Positions 51,148 through 59,919 are shown, numbered from the stretch's first letter. The stretch is 64,000 nucleotides of DNA from Mesobacillus harenae (GCF_013343715.1 NZ_JABUNR010000005.1:1-64000), one strand, 5' to 3'. The notes: generated by a model from the sequence alone, not told the origin. Numbers and translations are program-made.

Positions 51148-52182
51148 TTACAGCTCAGGCTTCGTCTGAACGGACATATTTTTTTGTTTAATAATCCCTT
51201 TTATGTCACCAAAACTAACAAAGTTTTTACGTTCTTCATCCCATAATCGGAAACGAAGAGACTCTAAGCTTGTTTTAAGTGTAATGGTTGGCACGTTTTG
51301 TAAAGGTGTTGTACTTTTATGAACTTCTTCAAGCTTGTAGTTCGGTACTCTTGGGCTCAAGTGATGAACATGGTGAAAACCAATGTTCCCAGTCAACCAT
51401 TGTAGGAGTTTTGGAAGTTTGTAAAACGAGCTTCCTTCCACTGCAGCTTTTACATATTCCCAATTCTCATCTTCTTCAAAGTAGGCATCTTCAAAGGTAT
51501 GTTGTACATAAAAAAGCCAAATGCCAACAGAACCAGAGATGAAAAAGATGGTCCCCTGAACAATCAGGAAATTCTGCCATCCAATTAGCCAAGAAAAGAA
51601 GACAACCAAACTTGCGAGGGAAACATTTACGATATAAGTGTTAAGACGTTCATTCCATTTAGCGCCTTTTCTGTTAAAACGGTTGGTAATCACAAAAATG
51701 TAAATTGGTCCTATGCCGAACATCACTAACGGATTCCGGTAAAGCCGGTAGCCGATTTTTGTCCAAATAGAAGCAGCTAAATATTCATCGACTGTCATCA
51801 TCCAGATATCGCCAGTACCCCGTTTATCAAGGTTAGAGCTTGTAGCATGATGAACAGAGTGTTCATGCGCCCATTGATTATAAGGGAACAAAGTCAAGAT
51901 TCCAGCAATGGTGCCCACTATTTTATTAGCTTTACGGTTTTTAAAGAAAGAGTGGTGGCAGCAATCATGAAAAATAATAAAGATTCGCACTAAAAAGCCT
52001 GCTGCAGGCACTGCGAAAACAAGTGTCAGCAAATAAGAAACTGAAAGACTTTGGTAGGCCAGGATCCATAGTACCACAAAAGGTACAACTGTATTAACTA
52101 TCTGCCATATACTTGCCATTAAATCGGATTTTTCGAAGGGAGCAACTAGCTTCCTTAGCGTCCTTGCATTTTGGTTGGTCAT
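51148..52182 (-). CDS. des: Membrane acyl-lipid desaturase Des
   Basis: Introduces a double bond into membrane phospholipid acyl chains to keep fluidity in the cold. 344 aa with several transmembrane segments and the three iron-binding histidine boxes HDCCHH (about 72-77), HSVHH (about 108-112) and HHVHH (near 273). RBS AAGGGG. First gene of the des-desK-desR group; DesR-like operator sites lie upstream. Confidence 0.95.
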   Translation of the reverse strand: MTNQNARTLRKLVAPFEKSDLMASIWQIVNTVVPFVVLWILAYQSLSVSYLLTLVFAVPAAGFLVRIFIIFHDCCHHSFFKNRKANKIVGTIAGILTLFPYNQWAHEHSVHHATSSNLDKRGTGDIWMMTVDEYLAASIWTKIGYRLYRNPLVMFGIGPIYIFVITNRFNRKGAKWNERLNTYIVNVSLASLVVFFSWLIGWQNFLIVQGTIFFISGSVGIWLFYVQHTFEDAYFEEDENWEYVKAAVEGSSFYKLPKLLQWLTGNIGFHHVHHLSPRVPNYKLEEVHKSTTPLQNVPTITLKTSLESLRFRLWDEERKNFVSFGDIKGIIKQKNMSVQTKPEL

Positions 52183-52218
52183 TTTTTCAAATTCCCCTTC
52201 CTTTCATTCAATATCTAA

Positions 52219-52290
52219 AGTATATAGAAAGCAAATATCACTGTGTAGTAGCACCTGTCATGTCCAAACCATGATAAATGTCATGTATGA
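52219..52290 (-). promoter_or_regulatory. des promoter with DesR-type operator
   Basis: Minus strand TACACA (52242-52247), 17-bp spacer, TATACT (52219-52224). Upstream are paired TGTCATG elements (about 52256-52262 and 52280-52286) with an ACATGACATTTATCATGG arrangement resembling the B. subtilis DesR site. A weak -35 with upstream operator fits an activated promoter. 52291-52474 shows no supportable gene. Confidence 0.6.
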
Positions 52291-52474
52291 GGAAAAACAG
52301 CCGAAATTAATTTTACAGGTATATTTTTAGACAGGTTAATTGTAAAACAATAGTATGCAATGTATCTGGAGCAAAGATTTAGAAAGACAGCATAAAGTCA
52401 ACTTTTTTCGGTCAGTATACACACAAGCTAATTTTATTGTGTCCGAGTAACTTTTACCAAATATTTTCTGACCA

Positions 52475-52506
52475 TAAAAAAGCTTGAATCCCTGTTGGAT
52501 CCAAGC
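52475..52506 (-). terminator. Terminator of the zinc-ribbon gene
   Basis: Minus strand GCTTGGATCC-AACAG-GGATTCAAGC followed by seven Ts; a 10-bp stem with one wobble. Confidence 0.9.
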
Positions 52507-52512
52507 CCTTCA

Positions 52513-52653
52513 TTAAAAAAACGTCTTAATCACTTCATCTTCTTTTCCGCATTCTGTACAGCGGTATTCGATTTCTAAGGCGTCTTCCCGGGCATTGTGG
52601 ACCGTTTTCTTTTTACAGTTTTTACAGAATTTTGTTTTCCATACCTCTTTCAT
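52513..52653 (-). CDS. Small zinc-ribbon protein, 46 aa
   Basis: Sequence MKEVWKTKFCKNCKKKTVHN continues to YRCTECGKEDEVIKTFF. Two CxxC pairs (FCKNCK and RCTEC) 20 residues apart suggest a zinc ribbon. GGAGGGATAGGG precedes the ATG at 52653. Own terminator. Conserved-looking but unnamed; could bind nucleic acid or a protein. Confidence 0.72.
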   Translation of the reverse strand: MKEVWKTKFCKNCKKKTVHNAREDALEIEYRCTECGKEDEVIKTFF

Positions 52654-52744
52654 CCCTATCCCTCCATATTGAGTACTAGCTTAATCCTAAAAAGTACTAT
52701 CCCTGATAACTGCCTCCATTGTTAATCGATTTGGAAAAAATATC

Positions 52745-52773
52745 TTGACGATATCTTCAGCACCTGATTATAT
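52745..52773 (+). promoter_or_regulatory. Promoter of the potassium transporter gene
   Basis: TTGACG (52745-52750) with -10 TTATAT (52768-52773, 17-bp spacer); TATATT three bases later is an alternative with a longer spacer. Confidence 0.55.
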
Positions 52774-52824
52774 ATTCTTAACCATTAATACTTATAAAAT
52801 CAGGTTTACAAAGGGGCTACCTAC

Positions 52825-54144
52825 ATGTATCTCAAATCGGTAAAAATGAGTCCGCCGCAGCTCTTAATTTTAACTTTTATTATCTCAATAGCTGTAGGTA
52901 CTGTTATTTTAAAATTGCCTTTTTCTACGACTGGAGGGATATCCTGGGTGGATGCTTTCTTCACCTCCACTTCTGCTATGACTGTTACAGGGTTAGCAGT
53001 AATAGACACAGGAAAATCCTTCACCTTGTTTGGAGAAGTTGCAATTATGATTCTTATCCAGCTTGGCGGGTTGGGTATTATGTCTTTTGCCGTTTTAATT
53101 TATATCATGCTGGGCAGGAAAATCGGCTTTAAAGGCCGGATGATTTTGCAGCAAGCCTTGAATCAGACCTCTATTGGGGGAGTCATCAGGCTGGTTAAAA
53201 CCTTACTCTTCTATTCAATTATTATTGAATTTATTGCCTTTCTTATGCTATGTCTGCGTTGGATTCCAGAATTTGGCTGGAAAACAGGGTCATACTATAG
53301 TCTTTTCCATTCCATATCTGCATTCAATAACGCTGGATTTGCTTTGTGGCCCGATGGATTAAGCAGGTACGTTGGGGATCCAGTCGTGAACCTGGTGATT
53401 ACCTTGTTATTTATCATTGGCGGATTAGGTTTCACGGTTTTGACAGATCTTTGGTACAAAAAGGAGTTTAGGCAGTTAACCCTTCATTCAAAAATGATGA
53501 TTGTTGGAACGCTAATTATAAATGTTGTCGCAATGCTGACCATTTTCGGATTAGAATTCAATAATCCCAATACATTAGGAAGCTTAACGGCCAATGAACA
53601 GTTTTGGGCTTCTTATTTTCAAGCAGTAACAACTAGAACAGCAGGGTTCAATACCGTTGATATTGGCGGGCTCGAAAACTCAACTGTACTATTTATGGTG
53701 TTTCTTATGTTTATTGGAGCTGGAAGTGCCTCTACAGGCGGAGGGATTAAATTAACAACATTCATGATTATCTTCTTAGCTGTATTTTCATTTATTAAAG
53801 GTAAAAAGGATATTGTAATCTTTAAAAAGTCTTTGGCTTCCTTCTTTATTCTTAAAGCTTTAGCCATCTTTATGATTTCAGTTTTATTTGTGTTTCTTGC
53901 TCTTTTTATCATTAACATTACTGAGGAACTCCCCTTCCTGGAACTCCTGTTTGAAGTCGTTTCTGCATTTGGAACAGTTGGGTTGTCAATGGGGATCACC
54001 GCGGACTTATCAGCCGTTGGTAAAATTGTCATTATATTTATCATGTTTCTAGGCAAACTGGGTCCGTTAACTCTCGCTTTTTCGCTCGCAAAGCCTGAAA
54101 AAACCAATGTTAAATATCCGAGCGAAGATGTCTTGACCGGCTGA
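52825..54144 (+). CDS. Ktr/Trk-type potassium transporter, membrane subunit
   Basis: K+ translocating subunit (KtrB/KtrD, TrkH family). 439 aa with four M1-P-M2 repeats; selectivity filter glycines in TSTSAMTVTGLAV, SAFNNAGFAL, TTRTAGFNTVD and SAFGTVGLSMG. The GSASTGGGIKLTTF gating-loop motif is present. No RCK subunit gene (ktrA/ktrC) is adjacent, as in B. subtilis ktrD. RBS AAAGGGG. The 3' terminator is split by an IS relic. Confidence 0.93.
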   Translation: MYLKSVKMSPPQLLILTFIISIAVGTVILKLPFSTTGGISWVDAFFTSTSAMTVTGLAVIDTGKSFTLFGEVAIMILIQLGGLGIMSFAVLIYIMLGRKIGFKGRMILQQALNQTSIGGVIRLVKTLLFYSIIIEFIAFLMLCLRWIPEFGWKTGSYYSLFHSISAFNNAGFALWPDGLSRYVGDPVVNLVITLLFIIGGLGFTVLTDLWYKKEFRQLTLHSKMMIVGTLIINVVAMLTIFGLEFNNPNTLGSLTANEQFWASYFQAVTTRTAGFNTVDIGGLENSTVLFMVFLMFIGAGSASTGGGIKLTTFMIIFLAVFSFIKGKKDIVIFKKSLASFFILKALAIFMISVLFVFLALFIINITEELPFLELLFEVVSAFGTVGLSMGITADLSAVGKIVIIFIMFLGKLGPLTLAFSLAKPEKTNVKYPSEDVLTG

Positions 54145-54200
54145 CAAGCTAACTTCATATTGGTGATACACATTGATGCCGCCTTTACATAAGGCTGTCA

Positions 54201-54249
54201 GACTGTAGACAAACTCGATGAAAATCGTGTTTGTTTACAGTCTTTTTTT
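54201..54249 (+). terminator. Hairpin at the IS end, functioning as a terminator
   Basis: GACTGTAGACAAAC pairs with GTTTGTTTACAGTC and is followed by TTTTTTT, 57 bp past the potassium transporter stop. The same hairpin occurs near the left edge of the window. Confidence 0.8.
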
Positions 54250-54267
54250 GGTTCGTGGTGGAATGGG

Positions 54268-54526
54268 GCTGTTGATTTCCGTTCCAGGCGCTTCGCTTTC
54301 CGCGGGGCCGGCGCTGAGCCTCCTCGCCGCCATTGGCGTCTGCTGCGGGGTCTCACCTGTCCAGCTGATCCCGCAGGACATTGATTGGGCATCCTCGAAT
54401 TTGCCCACGCACGAAGGAAATGCGATAGCACAAGGAAGGCATCCGTGAATTCACATCACACGAAATTATGCGATAGCATAATGAGGAATTTCGAGGAGTC
54501 TACGCGCCTTCCACTCCAATCAACAG
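54268..54526 (+). repeat. GTTGATT...AATCAAC repeat with an internal insert
   Basis: Matches the 25903-26035 repeat at both ends, but about 118 bp (about 54378-54494) separate CCCGCAGGA from GTCTACGCGCC. The insert carries two ATGCGATAGCA motifs and near-complementary CCTCGAATT/AATTTCGAGG ends. Confidence 0.85.
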
Positions 54527-54590
54527 GGCTTCTAAACTTAAGGTAGAACTATACCAAAGTCTATTTTAAAATAGAATCATATAACTCTTG

Positions 54591-54690
54591 AGATGATGAA
54601 GATGCTTTCGAAAAATAATCCAATCCAACGAGATCAATTAGAGGATGGTCGCTTTAGATCAACTTGTTCCTCAATAACATCTAGTCCGCA
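54591..54690 (+). pseudogene. IS1182-type transposase N-terminal remnant
   Basis: MLSKNNPIQRDQLE (from 54606) is the typical transposase start. A +1 shift is needed to read MVALDQLVPQ, then a TAA and HLVRK. Broken by frameshift and stop; nothing more of the transposase is recognisable. Confidence 0.75.
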
Positions 54691-54870
54691 AAATATTCCA
54701 AAAAGGGGTTCGGAATGAGAACATTCCAAAGACCCTTTTGTCGACAAACTGGCCACCTTTACATAAGCGGTTTTTTATTTTAATCTTTTTTTATTCACCC
54801 AAGATATGGATAGAACCTATAATTCTGGGAATGCTATCATTAAAATTAGTCCTTCTAGGAGGTTTTGTTC

Positions 54871-55095
54871 ATGATGGATTTATCAAATAACATGGAATTT
54901 GAAATGAAAAACGGATTTTTGCCTAACCTGAGCAATTCGGAGCGGTTAAAGATTTTAGAAGTAAAAGAAGGCATAGCCGTCATCCAGATGGATAAATCTC
55001 ATTCCCGAGGTGTATTCCCAACCGAAAGCTTGCAATATTGGATTAGAAGAGGTGCACTAAGGCTCATTGATGAGCATCAGCAGAAGTCCTCTTAA
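54871..55095 (+). CDS. Uncharacterised small protein
   Basis: 74 aa from MDLSNNMEFEMKNG-type start (MM at 54871). Beta-strand character in the middle (ILEVKEGIAVIQMDKSHS) and an amphipathic C-terminus (WIRRGALRLIDEHQQ). AGGAGG lies 8 bases before the ATG. The pattern VFPTESLQYWIRRGAL looks like a small ligand-binding or regulatory domain, but no family is recognised. Confidence 0.65.
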   Translation: MMDLSNNMEFEMKNGFLPNLSNSERLKILEVKEGIAVIQMDKSHSRGVFPTESLQYWIRRGALRLIDEHQQKSS

Positions 55096-55159
55096 TAAGC
55101 AAAGTGCAAGTCCGTAAGCTAAGCATAAACTGAAGCAGCTCGACAAAATAAATGAAAAC

Positions 55160-55193
55160 AAGCCGCCCATAGCGAAACGCGGGCGGCTTTCCT
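55160..55193 (+). terminator. Intrinsic terminator
   Basis: AAGCCGCCC-loop-GGGCGGCTT followed by TCCTTTG. Lies between the small plus-strand gene and the converging ABC operon. Confidence 0.75.
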
Positions 55194-55233
55194 TTGTAAG
55201 ATCTTAAAATTCAAACATTCCTTGCCTAAGATT

Positions 55234-56448
55234 CTATTTCACAAACATTTCATGCAAATATAACTCGAAATGATGCTTTTCTTCCGATGAACCTTTTAAA
55301 GCTATTTGACCTTTAAAAAGGGTTTTTGTTGTTTTCAAGTCTGCAACAATCACACCTGCATCAATGGTTGAACTCATTTGCGCGGAAGCAAGATACAGTT
55401 TACCGTCTTTTACGGTTGTCATTTGACCATGCACAATATCCTTCTCACCTGATAGTTGGATACTAAATGCTTGACCAACTTGATCTTTTTCTAAACTATA
55501 AGGAGTTACAACGAGCTCCTGTCCAGCTAAGATCATGAAATAAATGGTAGAGCCATCATAGAAGCTAAGTTGGTTATTATCTAATTGCAAGTCTGGTATA
55601 TTAATTTCTTCTTTTTCTTTCGTTTGTAAATTGACGGAAATGATTTCTTCATTGATCACTTCTTCTCTGATAGATTCCGTATCTTCAATCACTTTTACTT
55701 CCCTTTTTATGAGCACAAGGTGTTCATTTGCTTTTGTGGGGTTTGTTCTCATTATTTGTACGTTAAAACTGGTATCGCCTTGCCCTTGTGGATCTTGAAC
55801 AATAGGTTCATGGTTGCTAATTGTCTGATTCGAAATATCTATTGTATAGATATGTGTTTCATTATTGAAGTCATTTTTCATGATGTTTTGGGTGATAAGA
55901 ATCATTTCATTATCAAACAGCTGTATATCTTCCACAAAAATATGATCCAGTTCTCCACTGTTTGGAACTTTCACCGTGAAGGAGTTTATATGATCATCCT
56001 CTTTGTTTAACACAGATAAATCAAACGTAAAGTCCCTCGTTCTTAACGACCCCATTTTATAATTAACATCTGCATAAGCCAGAAAATCATTGTTCTCAAA
56101 ATACAAGTTGACCCATGACTGCTTGCCTCGCATGAAGGTACGATATTCTTCCCGAAATTCTTTGATCATAGTAGGAGGCTGCCCTGTTACCTGATCTAGA
56201 AAGGAACGGCTATTGTATGTAGATCCGTCAGCGGTGATTTTCAAATTCGTACTCACATAATTCATAGAGGAAGTATCTGTATAGGATCCCTCCAACACTA
56301 ATGAATTTATCTCTTTTGCATCACCACTCTGTGTTTGGATAACAAACTCCGGATGTTGTTCCGCTGATGTAGCAGAATTCACATAGAAAGTTCCAATTGT
56401 TAGCACAATTAAAACGATGATTGCAGTAGATTTCCAGTATTTTCTCAT
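55234..56448 (-). CDS. Membrane-anchored extracytoplasmic protein of a YtrA-type operon
   Basis: 404 aa from MRKYWKSTAI. One N-terminal membrane segment (about 8-26), then a large extracellular, beta-rich domain without cysteines or recognised catalytic motifs; repeated blocks such as DGSTIYFMILAG and VKDGKLYLASAQMS suggest a propeller-like fold. Last gene of the GntR/ATPase/permease/anchored-protein operon, which resembles ytrABCDEF of B. subtilis. AAGGAGTGA lies 8 bases before the ATG at 56448. Function unknown; possibly senses or binds cell-envelope antibiotic or stress signals. Confidence 0.75.
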   Translation of the reverse strand: MRKYWKSTAIIVLIVLTIGTFYVNSATSAEQHPEFVIQTQSGDAKEINSLVLEGSYTDTSSMNYVSTNLKITADGSTYNSRSFLDQVTGQPPTMIKEFREEYRTFMRGKQSWVNLYFENNDFLAYADVNYKMGSLRTRDFTFDLSVLNKEDDHINSFTVKVPNSGELDHIFVEDIQLFDNEMILITQNIMKNDFNNETHIYTIDISNQTISNHEPIVQDPQGQGDTSFNVQIMRTNPTKANEHLVLIKREVKVIEDTESIREEVINEEIISVNLQTKEKEEINIPDLQLDNNQLSFYDGSTIYFMILAGQELVVTPYSLEKDQVGQAFSIQLSGEKDIVHGQMTTVKDGKLYLASAQMSSTIDAGVIVADLKTTKTLFKGQIALKGSSEEKHHFELYLHEMFVK

Positions 56449-56460
56449 TTTATTCACTCC

Positions 56461-57294
56461 TTATACGGTGATCTTATTCTTTAATAAAAATCCACTTAGC
56501 CAAACCGATAGAGCGAGTACAATTAACCCCATTACGATTTCAAGTATCAACAATTCAATCGGGTAGAAAAAGCCGTTTAATACAAACTCGTGTAAAAAAA
56601 CTGGTGAAATCAAAACAACTGCCGCGACGGCACTATAAATAAGGCCAGCAAAAATTCCTTTCCACCTGTAACTTCTTTCCATTAAAATTGCGGTAAATAA
56701 AATCGAGACAACCAACATTCCAGCTCCATAATAGAGGATAAGCTCAACAATACTGGTTGGAATAATGATACCTAATTCAGGCATGCTTGATACAATTTCA
56801 TTCACACCCATATCCCTTCTGAATTCATTAGGTACCATAACTTTCATAACCAACATCTCGATCGGTATGATAATAAGTTGAAATGCAACAAGACCAAATG
56901 TCATAATCAGGATATTGGTAATCTTTGAATAAAAGATATTCAATCTTGTTGTTGGGAGCATTAATAGCCGATAAATAAATGTATTTTTTCCAATCCAATC
57001 ACGATACCAAATAAGAAAGATATAAAAGCCAACCCCAGCAATACAAAATGCGATTGGTCCCATAAACCATACACTTCTTGCGATCTGTAAGAAACTCATT
57101 TGACCAAAAATTTCCAGAAACTGAGCCTTCGACATCATCTCATCATAGATTTTTTCATTGGCCATGCTTAAATAACTTCTTGATTGCACAATAACTCCTA
57201 CAATCTGCGCAACAAAGGTGATCCCTAACAAGGCTGAAAATAGTATCGCAATACGGTTAAATTCAAAGTTAACTAGCTTCAGATAATTTTTCAT
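56461..57294 (-). CDS. ABC-2-type transporter permease
   Basis: 277 aa with six transmembrane segments (about 15-33, 75-98, 115-140, 165-190, 215-235, 245-270). Works with the ATPase upstream. Start overlaps the ATPase stop by 4 bp (ATGA); GAGAGGTG upstream. Substrate unknown. Sequence is only loosely similar to YtrC/YtrD-type permeases. Confidence 0.85.
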   Translation of the reverse strand: MKNYLKLVNFEFNRIAILFSALLGITFVAQIVGVIVQSRSYLSMANEKIYDEMMSKAQFLEIFGQMSFLQIARSVWFMGPIAFCIAGVGFYIFLIWYRDWIGKNTFIYRLLMLPTTRLNIFYSKITNILIMTFGLVAFQLIIIPIEMLVMKVMVPNEFRRDMGVNEIVSSMPELGIIIPTSIVELILYYGAGMLVVSILFTAILMERSYRWKGIFAGLIYSAVAAVVLISPVFLHEFVLNGFFYPIELLILEIVMGLIVLALSVWLSGFLLKNKITV

Positions 57295-57980
57295 CTTTTA
57301 TACACCTCTCTCATCACATCGATGACAGACTTCCCTTCGTTTTCACGTGCTTCTTCTGCACTAAATTCTTTTGTAACGATTCCATCGTCTAGAAGGACAA
57401 CCTTATCGATTAAATGTTCAATATCTCCTACTTCATGTGTCGTAATGATGACGCCGCGATTCTCAATCAAATGACTTGTGAACACATTTGCTATTTCCTC
57501 TCGACTGAACATGTCAATTCCCGAGAACGGCTCATCCATCAAAACATAATCCACATCAAGTGCTAAGCCAAGTAACAGATTAACCTTTGCCGTATTCCCT
57601 TTTGATAAGGAAGCAATTCGGTCACTAAGATTTAATCTAAAAAACTCTAGTAATTCGGTTGCACGTTCCTGATTCCAACAAGTATAAAAGTCATTCATAA
57701 ACTCCATCGCCTCTGCTATTGTCATTTGTGGAAGCATCGTAATGACATCAGGAATAAAAGTGATTTTTTCGAATGTAGTTTTATCTAACCGTTTTCCATC
57801 TATTAAAATCTGTCCTTTATTAATTGGGGTCAGGGCCATAATTGCATTTAAAATTGTTGTCTTGCCAACCCCATTTATTCCAATTAAACAAGTGATTTCA
57901 CCCTTGTTCGCCGTAAAAGATACGCCTTTTAATATTTTCTTGCGTCCGAATTTCTTTTCGACTGCTTTTACTTCTATCAT
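57291..57980 (-). CDS. ABC transporter ATP-binding protein (YtrB-like)
   Basis: 229 aa. Walker A GINGVGKTT (about 35-43), Q-loop in VITMLPQMTIAEA, signature LSKGNTAKVNLLLGLA (degenerate LSGGQ), Walker B YVLMDEPFSG, switch His in ITTHEVGD. The ISGG-to-SKGN change matches YtrB-type exporters. RBS AAGGAGG. In operon with the permease and GntR regulator. Confidence 0.93.
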   Translation of the reverse strand: MIEVKAVEKKFGRKKILKGVSFTANKGEITCLIGINGVGKTTILNAIMALTPINKGQILIDGKRLDKTTFEKITFIPDVITMLPQMTIAEAMEFMNDFYTCWNQERATELLEFFRLNLSDRIASLSKGNTAKVNLLLGLALDVDYVLMDEPFSGIDMFSREEIANVFTSHLIENRGVIITTHEVGDIEHLIDKVVLLDDGIVTKEFSAEEARENEGKSVIDVMREVYKR

Positions 57981-57982
57981 GT

Positions 57983-58363
57983 TTAAGCCTCCTTATCATC
58001 GTTAGCTGTGTACTTTACCCTAACCAAGTCAAGCAGCTCCTCGACTGGCACGTTAATCGAACGAATCGAAGTTACAAACATATCAACTGCTTCAATAATC
58101 AACTCTTCTCTCACTTTACCTAGCGTCTTTGTATCTGTGGTAATTTTGCTCGGATGATTCCGTTCTGTATAGATCAAACCCTGTTCCTCCATTTCTTTAT
58201 ACGCTCGTTGTGCAGTATTAGGATTAATTTTCATCCTGTTTGCTAACTCACGTCTCGATGGGATTTCCTCTCCAGGCTCCAATTCACCAATTGCGATTTT
58301 TTCCTTGAAATAACGAACAATCTGCAAATAGACCGGGTCACGATTATTAAAGTTTACATTCAT
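57983..58363 (-). CDS. GntR-family regulator (YtrA-like)
   Basis: 126 aa from MNVNFNNRDPVYLQIV. A GntR winged helix at about 12-75 (IPSRRELANRMKINPNTAQRAYKEMEEQG) with a short all-helical C-terminal dimerisation tail (YtrA subfamily). AGGAG lies 8 bases before the ATG at 58363; an upstream extension of 13 codons lacks an RBS. It presumably represses its own operon through the palindromes at 58392-58459. The ATPase gene starts 3 bp downstream. Confidence 0.92.
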   Translation of the reverse strand: MNVNFNNRDPVYLQIVRYFKEKIAIGELEPGEEIPSRRELANRMKINPNTAQRAYKEMEEQGLIYTERNHPSKITTDTKTLGKVREELIIEAVDMFVTSIRSINVPVEELLDLVRVKYTANDDKEA

Positions 58364-58391
58364 CGAAACAACTCCTATACGACCTTTTAAG

Positions 58392-58459
58392 TAATACATC
58401 ACTTAAGTGTGTGTATTAAATAGTTCATACACTATGGGTGTATTATATGATTAATACAC
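58392..58459. promoter_or_regulatory. Two palindromic operators before the GntR gene
   Basis: GTGTATTA-N6-TAATACAC (58438-58459) is a perfect 8-bp inverted repeat. A second site TAATACA...TGTATTA (58392-58418) encloses CACTTAAGTG (58400-58409), also perfect. The arms share the TAATACAC sequence, so both are probably bound by the GntR product. 58460-58561 shows no supportable gene. Confidence 0.72.
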
Positions 58460-58561
58460 AATGGTTGTCAATCGTTTTTCTGTATAAATATGGAACGGAA
58501 GTTATCTGTCGCTTTTTTTACTAATCTGATATTAAAAACATGCAGAACGCTTCATAGATGA

Positions 58562-58597
58562 AAGAAGCCGCCCTGGGCTATCCGAGAGCGGCTTTTT
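58562..58597 (-). terminator. Weak terminator of queCDE
   Basis: AAGCCGC and GCGGCTT arms with a 16-nt loop; T-runs on the plus side are better than on the minus side (TTCTTTC). Confidence 0.45.
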
Positions 58598-58724
58598 ATC
58601 GATATAATTTTTACTGGAATATCAAGGTTGTGAGAAGCTCTTCCAATCAGTTTAATACATTCTCGAGTTTTTAAATGCATTGTAACTGGATCTTTTGAAC
58701 TTTTTTAGTTTCTATGATAATTAA

Positions 58725-59444
58725 TCAGACACCGCGTTTATTTCCCCATATCAGTGCATGCAGCTGAGGCAGAATTCTTACATTATTGAGCTTAGCATCT
58801 TCCATAACTGCATTAACTAAAGCTTCATATTTCATAAGCAGCTTGGACGTTAACTCCTGATTATTCATATTAGAGATATCATCATTCCCAACCTGCAAAA
58901 ACAATGGAACCTGAGGATATCGCAAATGAACAGTCTTTGCATAAGTCAAATCGTTTTCATCAAAAATGACTACCTTTAAACTCGTATGAGAATGGTGTCT
59001 TAGTTGGTCAAGAATCAAGTCTAAGACACCAAAATCGGTGACCATATTGGAGCTCGGCGGCTTCGGCGAAATCGTTAAATCATTGATTTCAAGCATCCAG
59101 TCCTGCCATTTGCTGCCCTGTGTTTCGAGTGCGGTTTGGATATTATTCTCTTTTAACAGCAATACGAGTTCTCCAAGATTTTTTAAAAGGGCCGGATTTC
59201 CGCCTGAGATCGTCACATGGGAGAATGACTGGCCTCCTACATTTCGAAGCTCACTAAGAATTTCCTCTGCTGTCATAAGGTCGATGTCATCTTTTCCAGA
59301 ACCGTCCCAGGTAAAAGCTGAATCACACCAGGAGCAAGAATAATCACAGCCAGCTGTTCTGACAAACATTGTTTTCTGGCCGATGACCATACCTTCTCCT
59401 TGTATGGTCGGACCGAAAATTTCCATTACAGGCAATTTACTCAA
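58725..59444 (-). CDS. queE: 7-carboxy-7-deazaguanine synthase
   Basis: Radical-SAM enzyme that converts carboxytetrahydropterin to CDG in queuosine/preQ0 synthesis. About 240 aa; the SAM cluster cysteines lie in GCDYSCSWCDSAFTW (CxxxCxxC), preceded by FGPTIQGEGMVIGQKTMF. The TTG start at 59444 (MSKLPVMEIFGP) gives the usual QueE N-terminus and follows GGGAGTGG; it overlaps queD by 8 bp. The longer reading frame would start inside queD. Confidence 0.93.
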   Translation of the reverse strand: MSKLPVMEIFGPTIQGEGMVIGQKTMFVRTAGCDYSCSWCDSAFTWDGSGKDDIDLMTAEEILSELRNVGGQSFSHVTISGGNPALLKNLGELVLLLKENNIQTALETQGSKWQDWMLEINDLTISPKPPSSNMVTDFGVLDLILDQLRHHSHTSLKVVIFDENDLTYAKTVHLRYPQVPLFLQVGNDDISNMNNQELTSKLLMKYEALVNAVMEDAKLNNVRILPQLHALIWGNKRGV

Positions 59445-59919
59445 CTTCCATCCACTCCCGTCGCGCTTCTGCAAAGCTAGTTGGAGTTTCATATAAACGG
59501 ACAAACTCTACCCTGGCTCCATCATACGAACTCTTGCGGCTGTTTGTTTTCAGAGCCTGATCCATTTGTTCGTATATCCAAACGACCATATTTTCCGCAG
59601 TCGTATTCATGGCTGGCAATGTTTCATTTAAGTAACGGTGATCCAAGTGAATTTCAATTTCCGACTTCCATATCTCTTTTATTTCTCCAAAATCGATTAG
59701 TAGCCCTGTCTTTCCAACGAAACCGCTAATTCCAAAGATCACCTGATATGTATGCCCATGTAGGTTTTTACATTTGCCCTCATAGCAATGAAGATGATGA
59801 GCCGCGTCAAAAGTGAATTCCTTGCTGACCATCACTCGTTTATGATGGTATTTTAGCTCATCTCTCTTAATATCCTGGTCTATTTTTTGAAGGTTTTCGA
59901 CGATCCGGAAGCCGTACAT
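59437..59919 (-). CDS. queD: 6-carboxytetrahydropterin synthase
   Basis: Converts dihydroneopterin triphosphate to 6-carboxytetrahydropterin. 160 aa; zinc-binding His residues in FDAAHHLHCYEGKCKNLHGHTY, with the nucleophilic Cys, and the LDHRYLNE catalytic motif. Start overlaps the queC stop by one base. Middle gene of the riboswitch-controlled queCDE operon. Confidence 0.95.
   Translation of the reverse strand: MYGFRIVENLQKIDQDIKRDELKYHHKRVMVSKEFTFDAAHHLHCYEGKCKNLHGHTYQVIFGISGFVGKTGLLIDFGEIKEIWKSEIEIHLDHRYLNETLPAMNTTAENMVVWIYEQMDQALKTNSRKSSYDGARVEFVRLYETPTSFAEARREWMEVE

Larger units (their letters stand above)
54182..54767. mobile_element. IS1182-like relic flanked by 12-bp direct repeats
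   Basis: CCTTTACATAAG at 54182-54193 and 54756-54767 brackets a 562-bp insert. The ends are imperfectly inverted (CAGACTGTAGACAAA and, reversed, CAGTTTGTCGACAAA; 12 of 15 match). Near the right end, MLSKNNPIQRDQLE followed after a frameshift by MVALDQLVPQ and HLVRK is the decayed N-terminus of an IS1182-type transposase. The insert splits what was probably a CCGC...GCGGTTTTTT terminator. Confidence 0.75.

Noticed and set aside
53619..54173. A 184-aa minus-strand ORF antisense to the potassium transporter
   Set aside because: Shadow of a strong membrane-protein gene; composition is that expected of the complement.
54591..54690. A functional transposase gene
   Set aside because: Only the N-terminal segment is recognisable, and it contains a frameshift and a stop.
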